DNA of 64,000 nucleotides from Enoplolaimus lenunculus (GCA_030248215.1 JASANG010002443.1:47982-111981), one strand, 5' to 3'; numbered from the stretch's first letter, positions 51,531 to 63,555 are shown. Program-made: numbers and translations. Notes: generated by a model not told the origin, from the sequence alone.

Positions 51531-52399
51531 ACGTTTTCGCGAGCCCCGTATACGGATCACATTACCCTATACTGATCTCATGGTAAAGAACAGAAAAATA
51601 ATATCCTTTGCCTTAAAACCTCTATTATACCTTATTTACTTTGGTCTTCGTTTCGATTACGTACTTAAGGCTTTGACTGATTTATGCTAAATGACATTTC
51701 TATGGCTATATTTTGGTCTCAAAGCATCGAAGCTTTCGGTTGATTTATAGACTAATGTTTTATTTGTGTTATTAATACTGTGGTGGCGGCGTCGAGTTCA
51801 TGAGTTTTAAGAAGATGCAAAACGTGGAACTTTTCTTTCACTATTCGGAAGACTACAGAATAAATTTAGCAAAAATTTAAACAAGAAATGTATGATAATA
51901 CAGTTCGGTAAGCATTGACGAGAAATACAAACACCTCATTAAAACCAAGTAGATGATGTTCACTTGCAGAAGAGTGTGCAACTGATGCGGTAGTGTATGG
52001 CACAAAGTGTACCAGCACGCGGTGCATTTTTGCTCAACCACCCCCCTGATTTGAGCGGGTAGTCATTGCTTAAACTACATAGTAGAAATAGGAGATAAAA
52101 TATAATCAGAGCGAATTTAGCTAAAATTCATAAATATTGGTTCAACGTATCCCCAACTCCAAATAAAGGGGGGTGAGGCTAAAAACGCAACGTGCGACGG
52201 GTACATTTTTTTGGGCACAGAATGCACGCAGTTGCACACTCTTGTGAAACTCATCTGCTCTCATTCCGCAAACAGCTCATTCGGACAACAATAATTAGCT
52301 AAAATTTCTATGGCAGATTCACAAGCGAGTGAAGTTTTTTGACTTGCATAATTAAGCAGGTTAATAATAAAATAATAAAAGTGCTTTTGTTACTCGTTT
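51531..52399. other. No supported gene
   Basis: Contains an inverted pair, GAGTGTGCAACTGATGCGG and GCGTGCTGG against ATGCACGCAGTTGCACACTC (51970-52245), suggesting a small element of about 280 bp. Otherwise nothing recognisable. Confidence 0.45.
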
Positions 52400-52654
52400 C
52401 ACTGTCAATTTCAGTGAGTTGATTTTAATTCGTAATGAGTTGAATCCACTCAGAGGTACGTATCTCTGAATTAGGTCTTTCAGAACTCATACATTTGAAT
52501 TGTTTGAACTCATTGTGAGTGAATAAACAACTAACCCAAAATTATATCAGCTCAGTATGAGTTAATATTTACTGTTATTAACTCAGAAATAACCAGAACT
52601 AACTAATTCTCACTCTATGTTGATTATAATCAACTCATTGGAATTTACACTGTA
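52400..52654. mobile_element. GAGTTGATT MITE
   Basis: Ends CACTGTCAATTTCAGTGAG and AATCAACTCATTGGAATTTAC. Confidence 0.85.
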
Positions 52655-53247
52655 CATCAATTTCGAGAGCTCATATATTCCCAAAAACTCGCTTTGAAGA
52701 ATATATAAATCACACGTCAAAATTTAACTATTCGCCGAATGTGGCTTGGAACTGCATAAAGTTGTGCATTTTGAAGAAGTTTGCATAAGCATTCAACTAT
52801 CAAAAATTAGTGAAAACAGGAGCTTAAACCTTAAGCTCGAACATAAGGACATCCTTAACGTTGATTTTTGCTTACTAAACCAGACAAGACGTGATGATCT
52901 TTTGTGAAGTTCTTTCAACCAGGAATTGTGGTAAAATTTTGCACAACTGCCAGTAGGCGCAATAACAATTCAAAAGTGCAAATATCTGTTTTGGCCAAAA
53001 TGTGATCCAAGTTTTGGTTCTCAAAACCATTTCATTGCTTTGTTTTTGTTTGAAAGTTTAGATTTGTCATTTTTTTAGTGCAGAAACAGTTTAGCAAATA
53101 TTTCAATTTTGATGAGTGTTTAACAGCATAACAAATTTTACATCAAGCGAAATATGAACACATGCGATTGACAGTTGGGTACGACAAAATATAACCATCT
53201 GTCCGGCAATTTTAAATGCAATTTTTGTTCTGAATTATTGTCGCGAT

Positions 53248-53819
53248 GGCCCATGTATAGAACAATGCTGGAGCAATAGTATAAGCATATTCCTAAGCCT
53301 AAGCCTAAAGCCTAAGCGTAAGGATGAGCCTATTCTTAAGCCTAAGCCTAAAACCTAAGCGTAAGGATGAGCCTATTCCTAAGCCTAAGCGTAAAGCCTA
53401 AGCGTAAGGATGAGCCTATTCCTAAGCCTAAGCCTAAAGCCTAAGCGTAAGGATGAGCCTATTCCTAAGCCTAAGCCTAAAACCTAAGCGTAAGGATGAG
53501 CCTATTCCTAAGCCTAAGCCTAAAGCCTAAGCGTAAGGATGAGCCTATTCCTAAGCCTAAGCCTAAAGCCTAAGCGTAAGGATGAGCCTATTCCTAAGCC
53601 TAAGCCTAAAACCTAAGCGTAAGGATGAGCCTATTCCTAAGCCTAAGCCTAAAGCCTAAGCGTAAGGATGAGCCTATTCCTAAGCCTAAGCGTAAAGCCT
53701 AAGCGTAACGATGAGCCTATTCCTAAGCCTAAGCCTAAGCAAAAAATTTAGCCAAATCTTCAACTGACTCTACTACGATTCCTTCGGAAAACGATCCGGC
53801 CCTGTTGTATACATGGGCC
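53248..53819 (-). mobile_element. TTAGGC element, type C, with 43-bp minisatellite
   Basis: Left end GGCCCATGTATAGAACAATG; right end CCGGCCCTGTTGTATACATG; encloses the minisatellite at 53300-53738. Confidence 0.9.
53300..53738 (-). repeat. 43-bp minisatellite of TTAGGC-derived units
   Basis: About ten copies of a ~43-bp unit made of CCTAAGCCTAAGCCTAAAGC, CTAAGCGTAAGGATGAG and CCTATT. Some units have AAACC for AAAGCC or CGTAAAG for CCTAAAG. The array lies inside the type C element at 53248-53819. Confidence 0.93.
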
Positions 53820-54030
53820 GTCGCGATGTACTTGTCGTGCGGCGGCCTTCCGTAGACACTGCCCGTCACCATACAGTATCGTACGTAAGTAATTCACGTA
53901 CCTTTACCACACGGTGACGGACGGCGACATACGGCGACGGACGGCACCGAACGGTGACGAATGCTGACGGACGGTCATCATAAGTGTAGCGCCAACCAGG
54001 TCACCGTCCGGCGCCGTCAGTCATCATCCG
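53820..54030. repeat. GGACGGCGAC-rich block
   Basis: GC-rich for this window, with repeated GACGGACGGCGAC-like words and their complements. Similar GTCCG words flank the MITE at 63195-63413, so a dispersed element is likely. Confidence 0.5.
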
Positions 54031-54389
54031 TAACGAATACGTTACGTTTTGAAACGCTCTGATTTATCTTTACTTGCATTTGATGCCAGGACCAGCAAAA
54101 TATTATCTTATAATTGTCAGCCTATTTAACGTTACTACGAACCATTTCGGCTACTGTAGATTGAGATAAAGACTTTACAAGCTTAGCTATTTGAATCGAA
54201 TTAAATAGACCAAAATTGACCTTGTAGCTTAATGTCAGTCCCACGTTACCGCTGGTTTGGATTGCACACAAAATGTCCAGTCGTTTGTTAAAAGCTCAAT
54301 AGTGTCCCTTAAACGTTAACTGGACAAGTCAGATATTTGACATATTCGAAAGAACAGAAACCAGTCAGTAATGCGTGGTTTTTCCACAA

Positions 54390-54660
54390 TGTTTTTGGCG
54401 GGAAAATTCAAATTTTGGCGGCAAATTCAAATTTTGCCGGGAAAATTAAATTTTGCCGGGAAAACTATTTTTTTGGGAAAATTCAAATTTTGGCGGGAAA
54501 CCTCAAATTTTGGTGGTAAATTTAAGATTTAGTGGCAAAATTCGTATATTGATATACAGCGGGAAAATTCAAAATTTGGCGGGAAATTTCAAATTTTGGT
54601 GTGGAAATTCAAACTGTGGTAGGAAACTCAAATTTTGGAGGGAAATTTTTAATATAGCAC
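54390..54660. repeat. Imperfect repeats of the TTTTGGCGGGAAA motif
   Basis: A ~270-bp block of loosely repeated AAATTTTGGCGGGAAA-type units about 18-25 bp apart, some changed to GCCGGGAAA, GGTGGTAAA or GGAGGGAAA. The core resembles an E2F/DP site. No gene is visible beside it, so a regulatory role is unproven. Confidence 0.75.
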
Positions 54661-54954
54661 GTACTTTTGGTATGCGGATATTTTTTCAAAACGAAAACCA
54701 TATGTGGACATTTCGAGGAAAACGAAAACTATGCATGGACGGGTAGCTAGTTAAAATTGTGTCCGCTCAGAGTTACTGCGATATTAATATATTGTGTCCA
54801 CAGAAATAACAGGGCGGACAATTCGTGTGCAACGCAAACCAACGGTTACGTGGGACTGACATTAGGATAACTTATTAAACAAGTGAACAAAACGGGCATT
54901 TGAGCATCATATTGGTTGAGAGTTTCCTTGCTGTGGTTCTCTCAGTTTCACACA

Positions 54955-55065
54955 TTGGCTGGATTTCTGAAACCTTACTTAAGCAAAAACGTAATATCTA
55001 GTATATGCTAAGCAGTACTTAACCAGTTTCTCGTTTCTGAAAGTGTACTTAAGTTAAATAAAAAC
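54955..55065. mobile_element. TACTTAAGT / AAACCCAGCC element, partial
   Basis: GCTGGATTTCTGAAACC, CTTACTTAAGC and AGTGTACTTAAGTTAA. Confidence 0.6.
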
Positions 55066-55115
55066 TTAATTCATAGAGCAAAATAGATGTGACACAAACT
55101 GACAGTAATGGCATG

Positions 55116-55194
55116 CTCTAGTGACCCGAATAAGAGGGAGGGACTGATATTTATTTGGCCTCTCTAGAGGGGACCCCCCTTCGGGTCACGACAG
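55116..55194 (+). mobile_element. CTGTAGTGACCCG MITE, internally deleted
   Basis: Only the two ends are left: CTAGTGACCCGAATAAGAGG, ATTTATTTGGCCTCTC, then TTCGGGTCACGACAG. Confidence 0.82.
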
Positions 55195-55449
55195 TAGTAA
55201 CCTTAGAGTAAGTGAGACTCAAACCCTTGCTACCTTCATAGTATAAAGCAAAACTTTGGCGTGTTTCTGATAGCATAAACTCAAATTTGCCATACATGAC
55301 TTTTTGTTCCAAATCTTGTTTTTGTCATTTATTATAGACCGAATAAACAAGTGAATTTGAAATTTCAATTTATGCTTATTCTGAATGTTGCGTTTTAGGA
55401 TTGAACGAACTGAACTCAAATAACTATTTAGAATTTACGCTTGGAGGTG

Positions 55450-55451
<2 letters not shown>

Positions 55452-55508
<57 letters not shown>
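55452..55508. repeat. AAT microsatellite
   Basis: A run of about 19 uninterrupted AAT triplets. Confidence 0.95.
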
Positions 55509-55509
<1 letters not shown>

Positions 55510-55837
55510 TGTACTCGGCCATTATAAAGTTCATAACTCGGCATATGCGGTAGAATAGATTTCCGGGTCACAGCATAATTGTCTGGCGCTTTCTCGCATC
55601 AATTACTGCCAAAAATGAGTTTTTTTCAGTCATGTTTAAATGCCTGCTGTGTTGTACTAATAAACCTAAATACTCCTGTGCAACAAATACCGTTTCACAA
55701 ATAATATCGACCATGGTATTGCAAGGGTTCTGAATATTGGTCGACAAGGACACTACGCACAAACAGTTGTCTTGAAATTTCATGACTGTTACTATCTTAA
55801 ATTTTAAAGACACAAATGTCCGGTATTTAAGACATGA

Positions 55838-56104
55838 GCTCTTTCTCCAATGAATATTTTCAATTTCATATGAGATGTATTTTCAAGGTAAGATTCGATT
55901 CCCAGTCTCACGGGTGGAAGGCGTGTACGATGACCACTGAGCTATTGGAGTTTGACGCTCGAGCCCGAGGGGGCTCTCACGTCTTGTGAAGATTTCGCTC
56001 TGTGCATATATGTTATAAATGTTAAAGACTGTTCACAGTGTGTGTATTGCTCGTACATTATGGTAGTTAGTTGCTCATAGTATACTCTATGAGTGAAAGG
56101 GTTG
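55838..56104 (-). mobile_element. piggyBac-like MITE with tRNA-like boxes, copy 3, diverged
   Basis: The core CGAGCCCGAGGGGGCT, the flanking ACGTCTTGTG and GATTCGATTCCCAG match the other two copies. The ends have decayed (CTCTTTCTCCAATGAA and TGAGTGAAAGGG) and the TTAA duplication is no longer intact. Confidence 0.75.
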
Positions 56105-56276
56105 ATAGCATTGAACAGCTAAGGTGCCTGATACGGTTATTACATAAATGACTTATATTCAAGAAATTGCTATTGCCAATTTATAAGACACAATTTCCTT
56201 TTTTTTTCAAGAAATAGTTGTCTCATATTTAAAAAATAATTTGCCTGATAATGTATGTAACCAAGTTAAATGTTTA

Positions 56277-56719
56277 CTGTAGTCACCCGAATAAGAGGTG
56301 TCACATGATATTTATTTGGCCTCTCGAGAGGGTACTCCCTGTTATTCGGTTACGAACTGTTATTTATTTTAACCCGCGTTACGACACCCTTCGTTACTCA
56401 TATGTGTACGATATTGCAACTATCCGTTGAATTAAACGGTTATTTGCCATGTATAAAAACTTGAACGATAATGCAAGGTTATATCTAGAAACGTACTTTC
56501 AAAGCTTTAGTATGCTTTAAAGTTTCCAACTCAACTTAATTTGGTCCTGGAGTCACTTATGCCCTACAGTTAGGGATAATTGACATTTATGGACTCTAAT
56601 TAAAGTTTAGGGACTGTATCCGCTTACGGACTCTTTTATAAGGGATACGCACCCCTATTGGCTGGGACTCAAAACGAGGACCTACTTTTATTACTCCCCT
56701 GTTATTCGGGTCACTACAG
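56277..56719 (+). mobile_element. CTGTAGTGACCCG MITE, full length
   Basis: Ends CTGTAGTCACCCGAATAAGA and TTATTCGGGTCACTACAG; TA on both sides; 443 bp. Confidence 0.9.
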
Positions 56720-57297
56720 TATATATAAATAATCAAATTGCATGGATATTTCGGGTTGAGCTCCATTTCTCCCAGCCTAAGTTTTCTGTGGACCTATCTT
56801 AGGTTGTAAAATAAGGGTATTTCGTTGAGCTTTAGCCCCCAATTTTGGAGTAGGTTATCTTGGCAAATGTTTGTCTTAAATTTCAGGCTTTTAACTCTGA
56901 AAAACTGTACACACATATTTCTGTTTCCGAAATAACAGTCTAAAATTCAAGACATTTATGTCTGGAGTCCGTATTGATACATATTGTCATAAAAATATCA
57001 GACAATATTTGTTAAATATAACACAATTACCTTTTAGGCTTCAGAATCAGTTTAGACTTTATGTTTAAGGTAAGGTTTAGGTTTATACCTTGCTTCAGGC
57101 TTAGGCTTAGGCTTAGTGCACAGGCCCAACTAACATGCCCCCGATACAAATACAAATATTAATTGAAGGTAAAAGCAATGCACGTCTTAATTTTACTAAG
57201 TCGACCGTTGCTATATCTGTGGTTTGTAGGCGTGTTTATTTTGTTGAACCTTGACCAAATCAATTAATTTGACTTTGGTTGCTAATTTTAGCTTACA

Positions 57298-57298
57298 A

Positions 57299-57332
<34 letters not shown>
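57298..57332. repeat. ATT microsatellite
   Basis: A run of about 11 ATT triplets. Confidence 0.9.
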
Positions 57333-57333
<1 letters not shown>

Positions 57334-57708
57334 TGATCATAGGCATAGAATATCAAAAGTTTTACAGATAATTTATTTTGCGACAATAACTTCGTCTTGA
57401 AAGTTCGCAGTTTAACAATTTGCTTTTCAATTAAAGAGAATTCAAGTAAACATGTTTGGTTCAAACTTATATATACTCATACAAGTTTTCTGCCATAAAG
57501 CGTATGACCCGAAATAAAGTAACCGGTTGAAGGCAATAAAATAAAACATTTTCAATTATAAAAATACGAATCGGACGTAAATTTTAGGTCCAGGAGTGGC
57601 GAAGCTGGAAAGGGGGGTCAGGTGTAAAGGTACCTTTCGTTTAACATTTTTGGACTGGAGTTCTTGTACACAATACCAGTGGGACGCCAGAATCCCATTT
57701 CTAACTTT

Positions 57709-57945
57709 TGGCTCATGTAAAGGTCAGGGGCGGAACGTTTTTCTACGGGACCAGAATAGAGTAAGCTTAAGTTTTAGATTATTTTTTGCTTGGCTTAGAC
57801 TTAGGCTTAAGAAGAAATCGTTCTTACGCTTAGTCTTAGGCGTAGGCTTAGGAATAAATTCATTCTTATCTTAGGCTTTAGGCTTAGGCTAAGGCTTAGG
57901 AAAATGCTTTACATACTGTTCAACCTCTGTTCTTTTCATTGGCCC
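57709..57945 (+). mobile_element. TTAGGC element, type A
   Basis: Left end GGCTCATGTAAAGGTCAGGG; right end CAACCTCTGTTCTTTTCATT; core diverged. Confidence 0.85.
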
Positions 57946-59051
57946 GAACTTTTTCGTAGAAAGTAAATTTATTTTCGAAAAACCTGGCCAAACCCATCAT
58001 TAGATTCGGTTAGAAACAAATGCACACGAGTTATTTTCGCTTGATTCAGGTCGAATTTAAAACTATCAAATGGTCATAAACTGTTGGTATTTAAATATTT
58101 GCAATATTTTCAACACTTCATTCACTAAAGTACTACACATGGAACCGAATCTCAATAGTATGCCTCGGTTGTTTTCAGTGGTATACGGCAGCCGGCGAGC
58201 TGTTTTTTAATATAAAGACAGGAGCGGCATAGCTTTCTTTGCTTTTCGGTCCACTGTGTTCTATCCGACCCCCAAGAGAGAATAAAATAGCAGCAGTAAA
58301 GTATAACGTTTTTCGTTTCAGTTTAAATATAGACTATTGTAGCACAAATATGTCATTGCGGGAAAAAATATACCGCCAGCGTGTATACTTGTGTAGTCTA
58401 CTTAAACTGTCAAAGATTTGTTGTTTTTATACCGGGATTATAACTGGTGCAACGACCATCAAACGTAGAAGACTAAAAACGGTTTTGAAGGTTTAAAGTG
58501 GAAATTATAATATTTGATCCCTGGCAGATTTATGGGTACCCTTAGAGTTCAAACTTTTCTATAAAACATCTATGCGGTGAAAACGGATAGTAAAAATAAC
58601 GGAAACGGATAGTAATCAAAATAGCGGACCCGGACATCGATTTTTACCGGAAACGGATACCCGATTACACACTGATATTAATAGTAAAATTATTCTTCAT
58701 TTGTTATATATAATAATTTTGAGTCTCCGGTTTTTTTTAAATTTGCTACTCATTGTACTGTATGATGTTTGCAATTTGCACACAAAGTACCGAAATGCGG
58801 CTTGCATATGATATTGAAAAGACAAATTTTAGGATACCAAGGAATTTTATAATATATTTGTTACAGGTATTCAGTATATTTATGATCAGCATCCGGTGGC
58901 TAAAAACGGTTCAATTTACAATTAGATTTCGTATGGTTTATTCACAACTGTGTTTTCTGTCTGCGCTGTAATTCAGATGATTTTACGACCGTGATTTTAA
59001 GCTTACATTTGAATTGTTCAAGCCATTATGACATATGTTGATACAAGTTAC
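57946..59051. other. No supported gene
   Basis: Two short ORFs (58239-58496 and 58753-58971) have no recognisable domain. Apart from the repeat at 58570-58675, nothing can be named. Confidence 0.4.
58570..58675. mobile_element. ACGGAAACGG-type element, short copy
   Basis: GGTGAAAACGGATAGTAAAA through GGAAACGGATACCCGATTACA; internally deleted. Confidence 0.65.
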
Positions 59052-59217
59052 GACCATTGTATAGAACACGGCCGAAACAGTAGTATAAGCATATTCCTAA
59101 GCCAAAGCCCAGGCCTAAGAATGAGCTGGTACCTAATACTGAGCCTAAGCAAGAAAAAGTAGTTTAAAGCTTAAGCTGATACTAGTGCAGTCCCGCAGAA
59201 AAACGTTCCGCTCCAAG
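59052..59217 (-). mobile_element. TTAGGC element, type C, right end truncated
   Basis: Left end GACCATTGTATAGAACACGG; ends at AACGTTCCGCTCC without the outer terminus. Confidence 0.75.
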
Positions 59218-59843
59218 GCAAATATAGTGACAGCGTGAATCAAACAAAGCAATGAACAAACTTGAATTGAGTTTTTCTTTGAAACATCAAATTAAAAAAG
59301 ATTTAATATACAGGCAGACGTGAACCATGGATGTGTTTTGAACCTTCCCAGAAGGTTTTTAACTTAAAATTGGACGGATTTTGACAGTATTCTCATATTT
59401 GGCTCTTCGAATGAACCCCCAAAATCATTCCGGGCTCAAATTTAAATTTTAAAAAAATTCAATTGTTGAGGTTTTCAAGTTTTCCTTTGGGTCGAGTCAA
59501 ACTTGTAACTGTTGCATCATTCGAAAAACCTTTACTTGCAAGGGTTGCTCTATATTTGTATGACGTGATTTACACCTATAGGAGCGTAACCTTAGACTGA
59601 GCATAGACATAAGTTTTACCAAGTATGCATGACACTCTTTAACAAGCGTGTACCACTCTGCGGGTCCCAGATGCTATAAAATGTACCACCGGGCGTTTGG
59701 CCGACCCCCTTCTTTAGAGGGGGTCGCTGTCACATGCAATAACCCTAAATAATATATAAGCGGAGCATTTTTGATGCCGGATACATACAGTGTGGTGATT
59801 CGCGCAGTATGTAGCCTCCTCTGGCCGGGTACATTTTGTACCA

Positions 59844-60096
59844 CACTGTAAATTTCAGTGAGTTGATTTTAACTCAGAATGAGTTGAATCACTCCGTCTG
59901 ACTTAGGACTATCAGAACTCAGATTTTTTATTTGATTCAATTCATTCTGATTTAACTTACCAACTTACCCACAATTCAACTCAACTCAGAGTGAGAATCA
60001 ACTCATCTTAGAGTGAGTTAATGTCTACTGATATTAATTCGGAAATAGCCATCTCGTTAGCTGAATTGATTAATCAACTCATTGAAACGTACAGTG
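59844..60096. mobile_element. GAGTTGATT MITE
   Basis: Ends CACTGTAAATTTCAGTGAG and AACTCATTGAAACGTACAGTG. Confidence 0.87.
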
Positions 60097-60320
60097 TAGC
60101 GAATTCGGTAAATTTTAAAGCAGATACTTTTTCATACAAATAGTATTCTGTGATATTCTTCGAATTTTTTTACATTTCCGAATATTTCGTACAGATTTTT
60201 TTAACAAAGTTCAATCAATTGACCCGGCCGACGGGTCTTAATGTGTTTAGAACTGAGAACTAACGTATCGGAACGAATATTCTCTTTCTATTTCCACGAT
60301 TTACCTCGTTATAATTAATG

Positions 60321-60491
60321 CACTGTAAATTCCAGTAAGTTGATTTTATCTCAGAATGAGTTGAATGCAAAAAAAATATCTGTGCTGTAAATTGGGTTTT
60401 TCAGAACATGGGATTCGGATATGATTGAACTCACATTCTTAATTAATTAATCAACTCGAATTGATTAATCAACTCATTGCAATTTACAGTG
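60321..60491. mobile_element. GAGTTGATT MITE, shortened
   Basis: Ends CACTGTAAATTCCAGTAAG and CTCATTGCAATTTACAGTG; its right end begins the tandem array at 60476-60622. Confidence 0.85.
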
Positions 60492-60622
60492 CAAGCGGAA
60501 CTTCAAGAGTTGCATAGCCTTATTGCAATTTACAGTGCATGCGGTATTGCAAGAGTTGCATACTCTTATTGCAATTTACAGTGCATGCGGTACTGCAAGA
60601 GTTGCATACTCTTGTGCCATGT
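60476..60622. repeat. Three ~46-bp units grown from a MITE end
   Basis: Units of ATTGCAATTTACAGTGCATG, CGGTACTGCAAG and AGTTGCATACTCTT repeat three times. The first segment is the right terminus of the GAGTTGATT MITE at 60321-60491, so the array appears to have expanded from the element boundary. Confidence 0.8.
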
Positions 60623-60903
60623 ACTCTTAGTCTTGCGTATTCTGCAGTTATACATAACCATTTGCCGGTAGTTAAATGTCTCTGAACAGTACCCACTCGT
60701 TTTTTTCCGTTTCCTGGTATAAGGTTTCAGTTCTTATGTATTTTTTGCTATTTTTTCTAAACCTCTGCATAGTTGCATATATATTTCTCCTGATTATAAG
60801 CACAAGTCTTACAAGCAATTGCACTTATAAAATTAGTAATTACATAAGGGCTCCGCTTAAAAAACAACAAAAAAATTTGAACGCCTAATTACATTTCAAA
60901 TTT

Positions 60904-61057
60904 GGGCTCATGTATCGAACAGGACCGGAACGTTTTCAGCGAGACTGTAGTAGAGTAAGCTTAAGCTTTAGACTATTTTTAGGCTTAGGCTTAAGCTTAA
61001 GCTTAGGCTTAGGAATATGCTTATACTACTGTTCCGGCCCTGTTCCATACATTGGCC
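60904..61057 (+). mobile_element. TTAGGC element, type C
   Basis: Left end GGGCTCATGTATCGAACAGG; right end TTCCGGCCCTGTTCCATACA. Confidence 0.9.
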
Positions 61058-61315
61058 AAAATTTCAAACATCCACTTTCTAATTAAATATTAAAACTATT
61101 GTTAGGCAGAGTGCAACTGAAGGTAAAAAAAATGCCGGATTCGAAGGCCACCAAAATATGCCGGAACTGAAGGTGAATGATATCAAATTTGCTAATTTTG
61201 TGAACTGTTTTAAAAAAATTTTAAGCTTCCAGTAATCTCATTAATAAAAACTTAGAATATTGCTATCAGTATTAAACCAATTACAGACCAAACCATGCTT
61301 GTGTTAGAAAATTTG

Positions 61316-61385
61316 ACACAACTTTGGAACAGGTATGGAACGGTAGTATAAGCATATTGCTAAGCCTAAGTGTAAGCCCATATGG
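61316..61385 (-). mobile_element. TTAGGC-family left-end fragment
   Basis: GGAACAGGTATGGAACGGTAG, then TATAAGCATATTGCTAAGCC; ends soon after one further unit. Confidence 0.55.
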
Positions 61386-61556
61386 GTAGTAGCTAGCTAA
61401 TAACCTATTCATATAGGTTGTATCAACCTCCTGTAATGGGTACGTGACAAAAGAGGTACCAAGCGCACAATTAATAACGTGAACCCGTCACAAAACCCAT
61501 AATTTTCCAATATTTTAAAATCAAACAACGGTACATGTTTACTTTCATCCAAACTT

Positions 61557-61743
61557 GGGCGTTACTTTTAGGGCCGTAACAGTAGATTAAACGTATTTAA
61601 GCTTGAGCCTAAGCGTTGCAGAAGCGTATTCCTAAGCCTAAGCCTAAGCCTACGCCTAAGCAAAAAAATGTAGTCTCGAATGTAAGCGTACTCTTTTACA
61701 GACCCACCAGAAACCGGGACGGCCTTAAAAGTAACATGGGGCC
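61557..61743 (-). mobile_element. TTAGGC element, type B
   Basis: Left end GGGCGTTACTTTTAGGGCCG; right end GACGGCCTTAAAAGTAACAT. It lies about 220 bp upstream of the phospholipase start. Confidence 0.88.
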
Positions 61744-61961
61744 CAAACTTGTGTAAATTTGATATGATGAACGTTTCCGTTCACACTATGTTAATTTTTC
61801 TCCTGCGTCTAAATATGGGGAGGGTTAACATAGACCTAGGCTTAGCCCTATTAAACCTTTCAATCGCAGCCCGTTTTATAAATCCCGTCGTGGGGGTATT
61901 TGTTTGTGAAAAGAAGTACGCATGTACGCAAACAATATATTGTTTTTTGGTAATTTTAGCA

Positions 61962-62149
61962 ATGCCATTACTAATAGCTGTATCGCAATTATTTCTAGTC
62001 TTTAATCTATTTTCAATATCACACAGTTCAATATTGAACTTAGCTGAAATTGTTAAATGTACAACTGGACGTTCGCCGTTTGATTATAACTGTTACGGAT
62101 GCTATTGTGGAATGGGAGGCGTAGGTGTTCCAATTGACGATGTTGACTG
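61962..62149 (+). CDS. Secreted phospholipase A2, first coding exon (partial)
   Basis: From ATG 61962 the reading frame gives a hydrophobic signal peptide (MPLLIAVSQLFLVFNLF), the mature N-terminus (ILNLAEIVKCTTGRSPFDYN) and the calcium-binding loop YGCYCGMGGVGVP followed by IDDVD, which together mark a secretory PLA2. It ends at donor GACTG|GTAAAT in phase 2, where the family continues with two cysteines and the catalytic His-Asp. That exon was not found in the remaining 1.85 kb, so the gene either continues beyond the window or is truncated. Sequence upstream (61749-61961) is open in the same frame, but the internal Met fits a signal peptide better. Known for the family: calcium-dependent release of the sn-2 fatty acid from phospholipids outside the cell. 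A MITE (62256-62599) lies in the presumed intron. Confidence 0.8.
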
Positions 62150-62255
62150 GTAAATTTTTACTGCGGTTTTTACAAACGGAGTGAATTGTATCTACTACAA
62201 GTATTTTACATAAATTGCTTCGGCATACAAACGGTTCCATGTGGGGGGCGCTGTA

Positions 62256-62599
62256 CTGTAGTGACCCGAATAAGACGGTGGGACTGATATTTATTTGGCC
62301 TCTCCGGAGGGTACCCCCTTGTTATTCAGTTACGGACTGTTATTTATTTTTAACCCGCCCTTCGCCGTCGTTTACTGATAAAAGTTAAATACGCTGTCAG
62401 TTTCGACCTCAACTTTATTTGGTCCTGGAGTCATTTATGTGTTACAATTAGGGACAATTGTCATTTATGGACTCTAATTACGGTTCTGGGGACTCTATCC
62501 GCTTACGGACTCTTATTAGGGATACGGACTCCTATTGATCAGGACACAAAATGGGGACCCCCTCTTATTACACCCCCCGTCTTATTTGGGTCAATACAG
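62256..62599 (+). mobile_element. CTGTAGTGACCCG MITE, partly deleted
   Basis: Ends CTGTAGTGACCCGAATAAGA and CTTATTTGGGTCAATACAG; about 100 bp of the body is missing. It begins 106 bp after the phospholipase exon. Confidence 0.88.
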
Positions 62600-63194
62600 T
62601 GCGCCCCACCGTCAGAAAGTTTTTGTGATAAAATCGTAACGTCCCTCTACCGTGTAATTTTTGCGTTTCATAACATTTGCCAGCCCGTTCTCCTGTCACA
62701 AATTTTTGGATCTGCCTCTGCTTTGGAAGCGTGGCAATTTCACCCCTGCACAAAGTACTCGATGTTACCGCTTAACCCAATCCTTACGGGAACCTTGTCC
62801 TGTAAGACAGTCTCATTCTAGTTTGCACTATACCGCCCCCCCTTAAGCCAACCGAGTTTTGCAGGCCAAAATATTTTTTTTTGAATTTGAGTTTAACTGC
62901 CAAAACTTACTTGTTCTGTCTTCTCGATTGCTTCGCTCGCGGAATTTCGTTTCATTGACATCTGACTTGTTTTTAAAATTTTTGAAATGAAAATTGTGTT
63001 TTGCGCAAAACAACTTTTGTGACTAAAATTCAACAAAATTTTGACCAAAATGTAGAATCATCCATCATACATGAGCCGACATCCAATACTCGAGTTTACA
63101 ACTCGTAGAATAGAATTTTAATGTGGCCATAGACTTTTTCAAACCATATTGTCGTCCGGCCTCATTTGTCACTGTCCGCAGCCGTATGTCACTA
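62600..63194. other. No gene seen downstream of the phospholipase exon
   Basis: Begins with a copy of the CATAACATTTGCCAG repeat (62605-62722). No exon with the phospholipase Cys-Cys/His-Asp signature is present in either strand's open frames here. Confidence 0.5.
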
Positions 63195-63413
63195 CAGTGC
63201 AAAAATGGTGAGTCAAATTGACTCTCCCCGAAATAGGTTTTTTCAGACTGCACAAACTGAGTCAAATTATACTCCGCTAGAGACACATTTGATTCACTGA
63301 GCGACTCATTGAGTCGATTTTGGCTCTGGCGAAGTCGAATTTTGACTCAGTTTGTGTAGTCCAGAAAAGCCGATTACAGAGAGAATCAATTTGACTCACC
63401 ATTTTTTGCACTG
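63195..63413. mobile_element. GAGTC foldback MITE, copy 6
   Basis: Ends CAGTGCAAAAATGGTGAG and CACCATTTTTTGCACTG. It is inserted in a GTCCG-rich stretch (63150-63190 and 63420-63450). Confidence 0.87.
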
Positions 63414-63555
63414 TCTCTGTGGCGTACGTCGTCGTCCGTCGCACTGCGGTTAAATGTCACAAATTGTTTATTGATTCATGGAAACTCTTTTTATTAAATA
63501 CAAGCATTTTTCCGCAACTGTAATGATTGTATTCAAACAATTAAAATCATATTAA

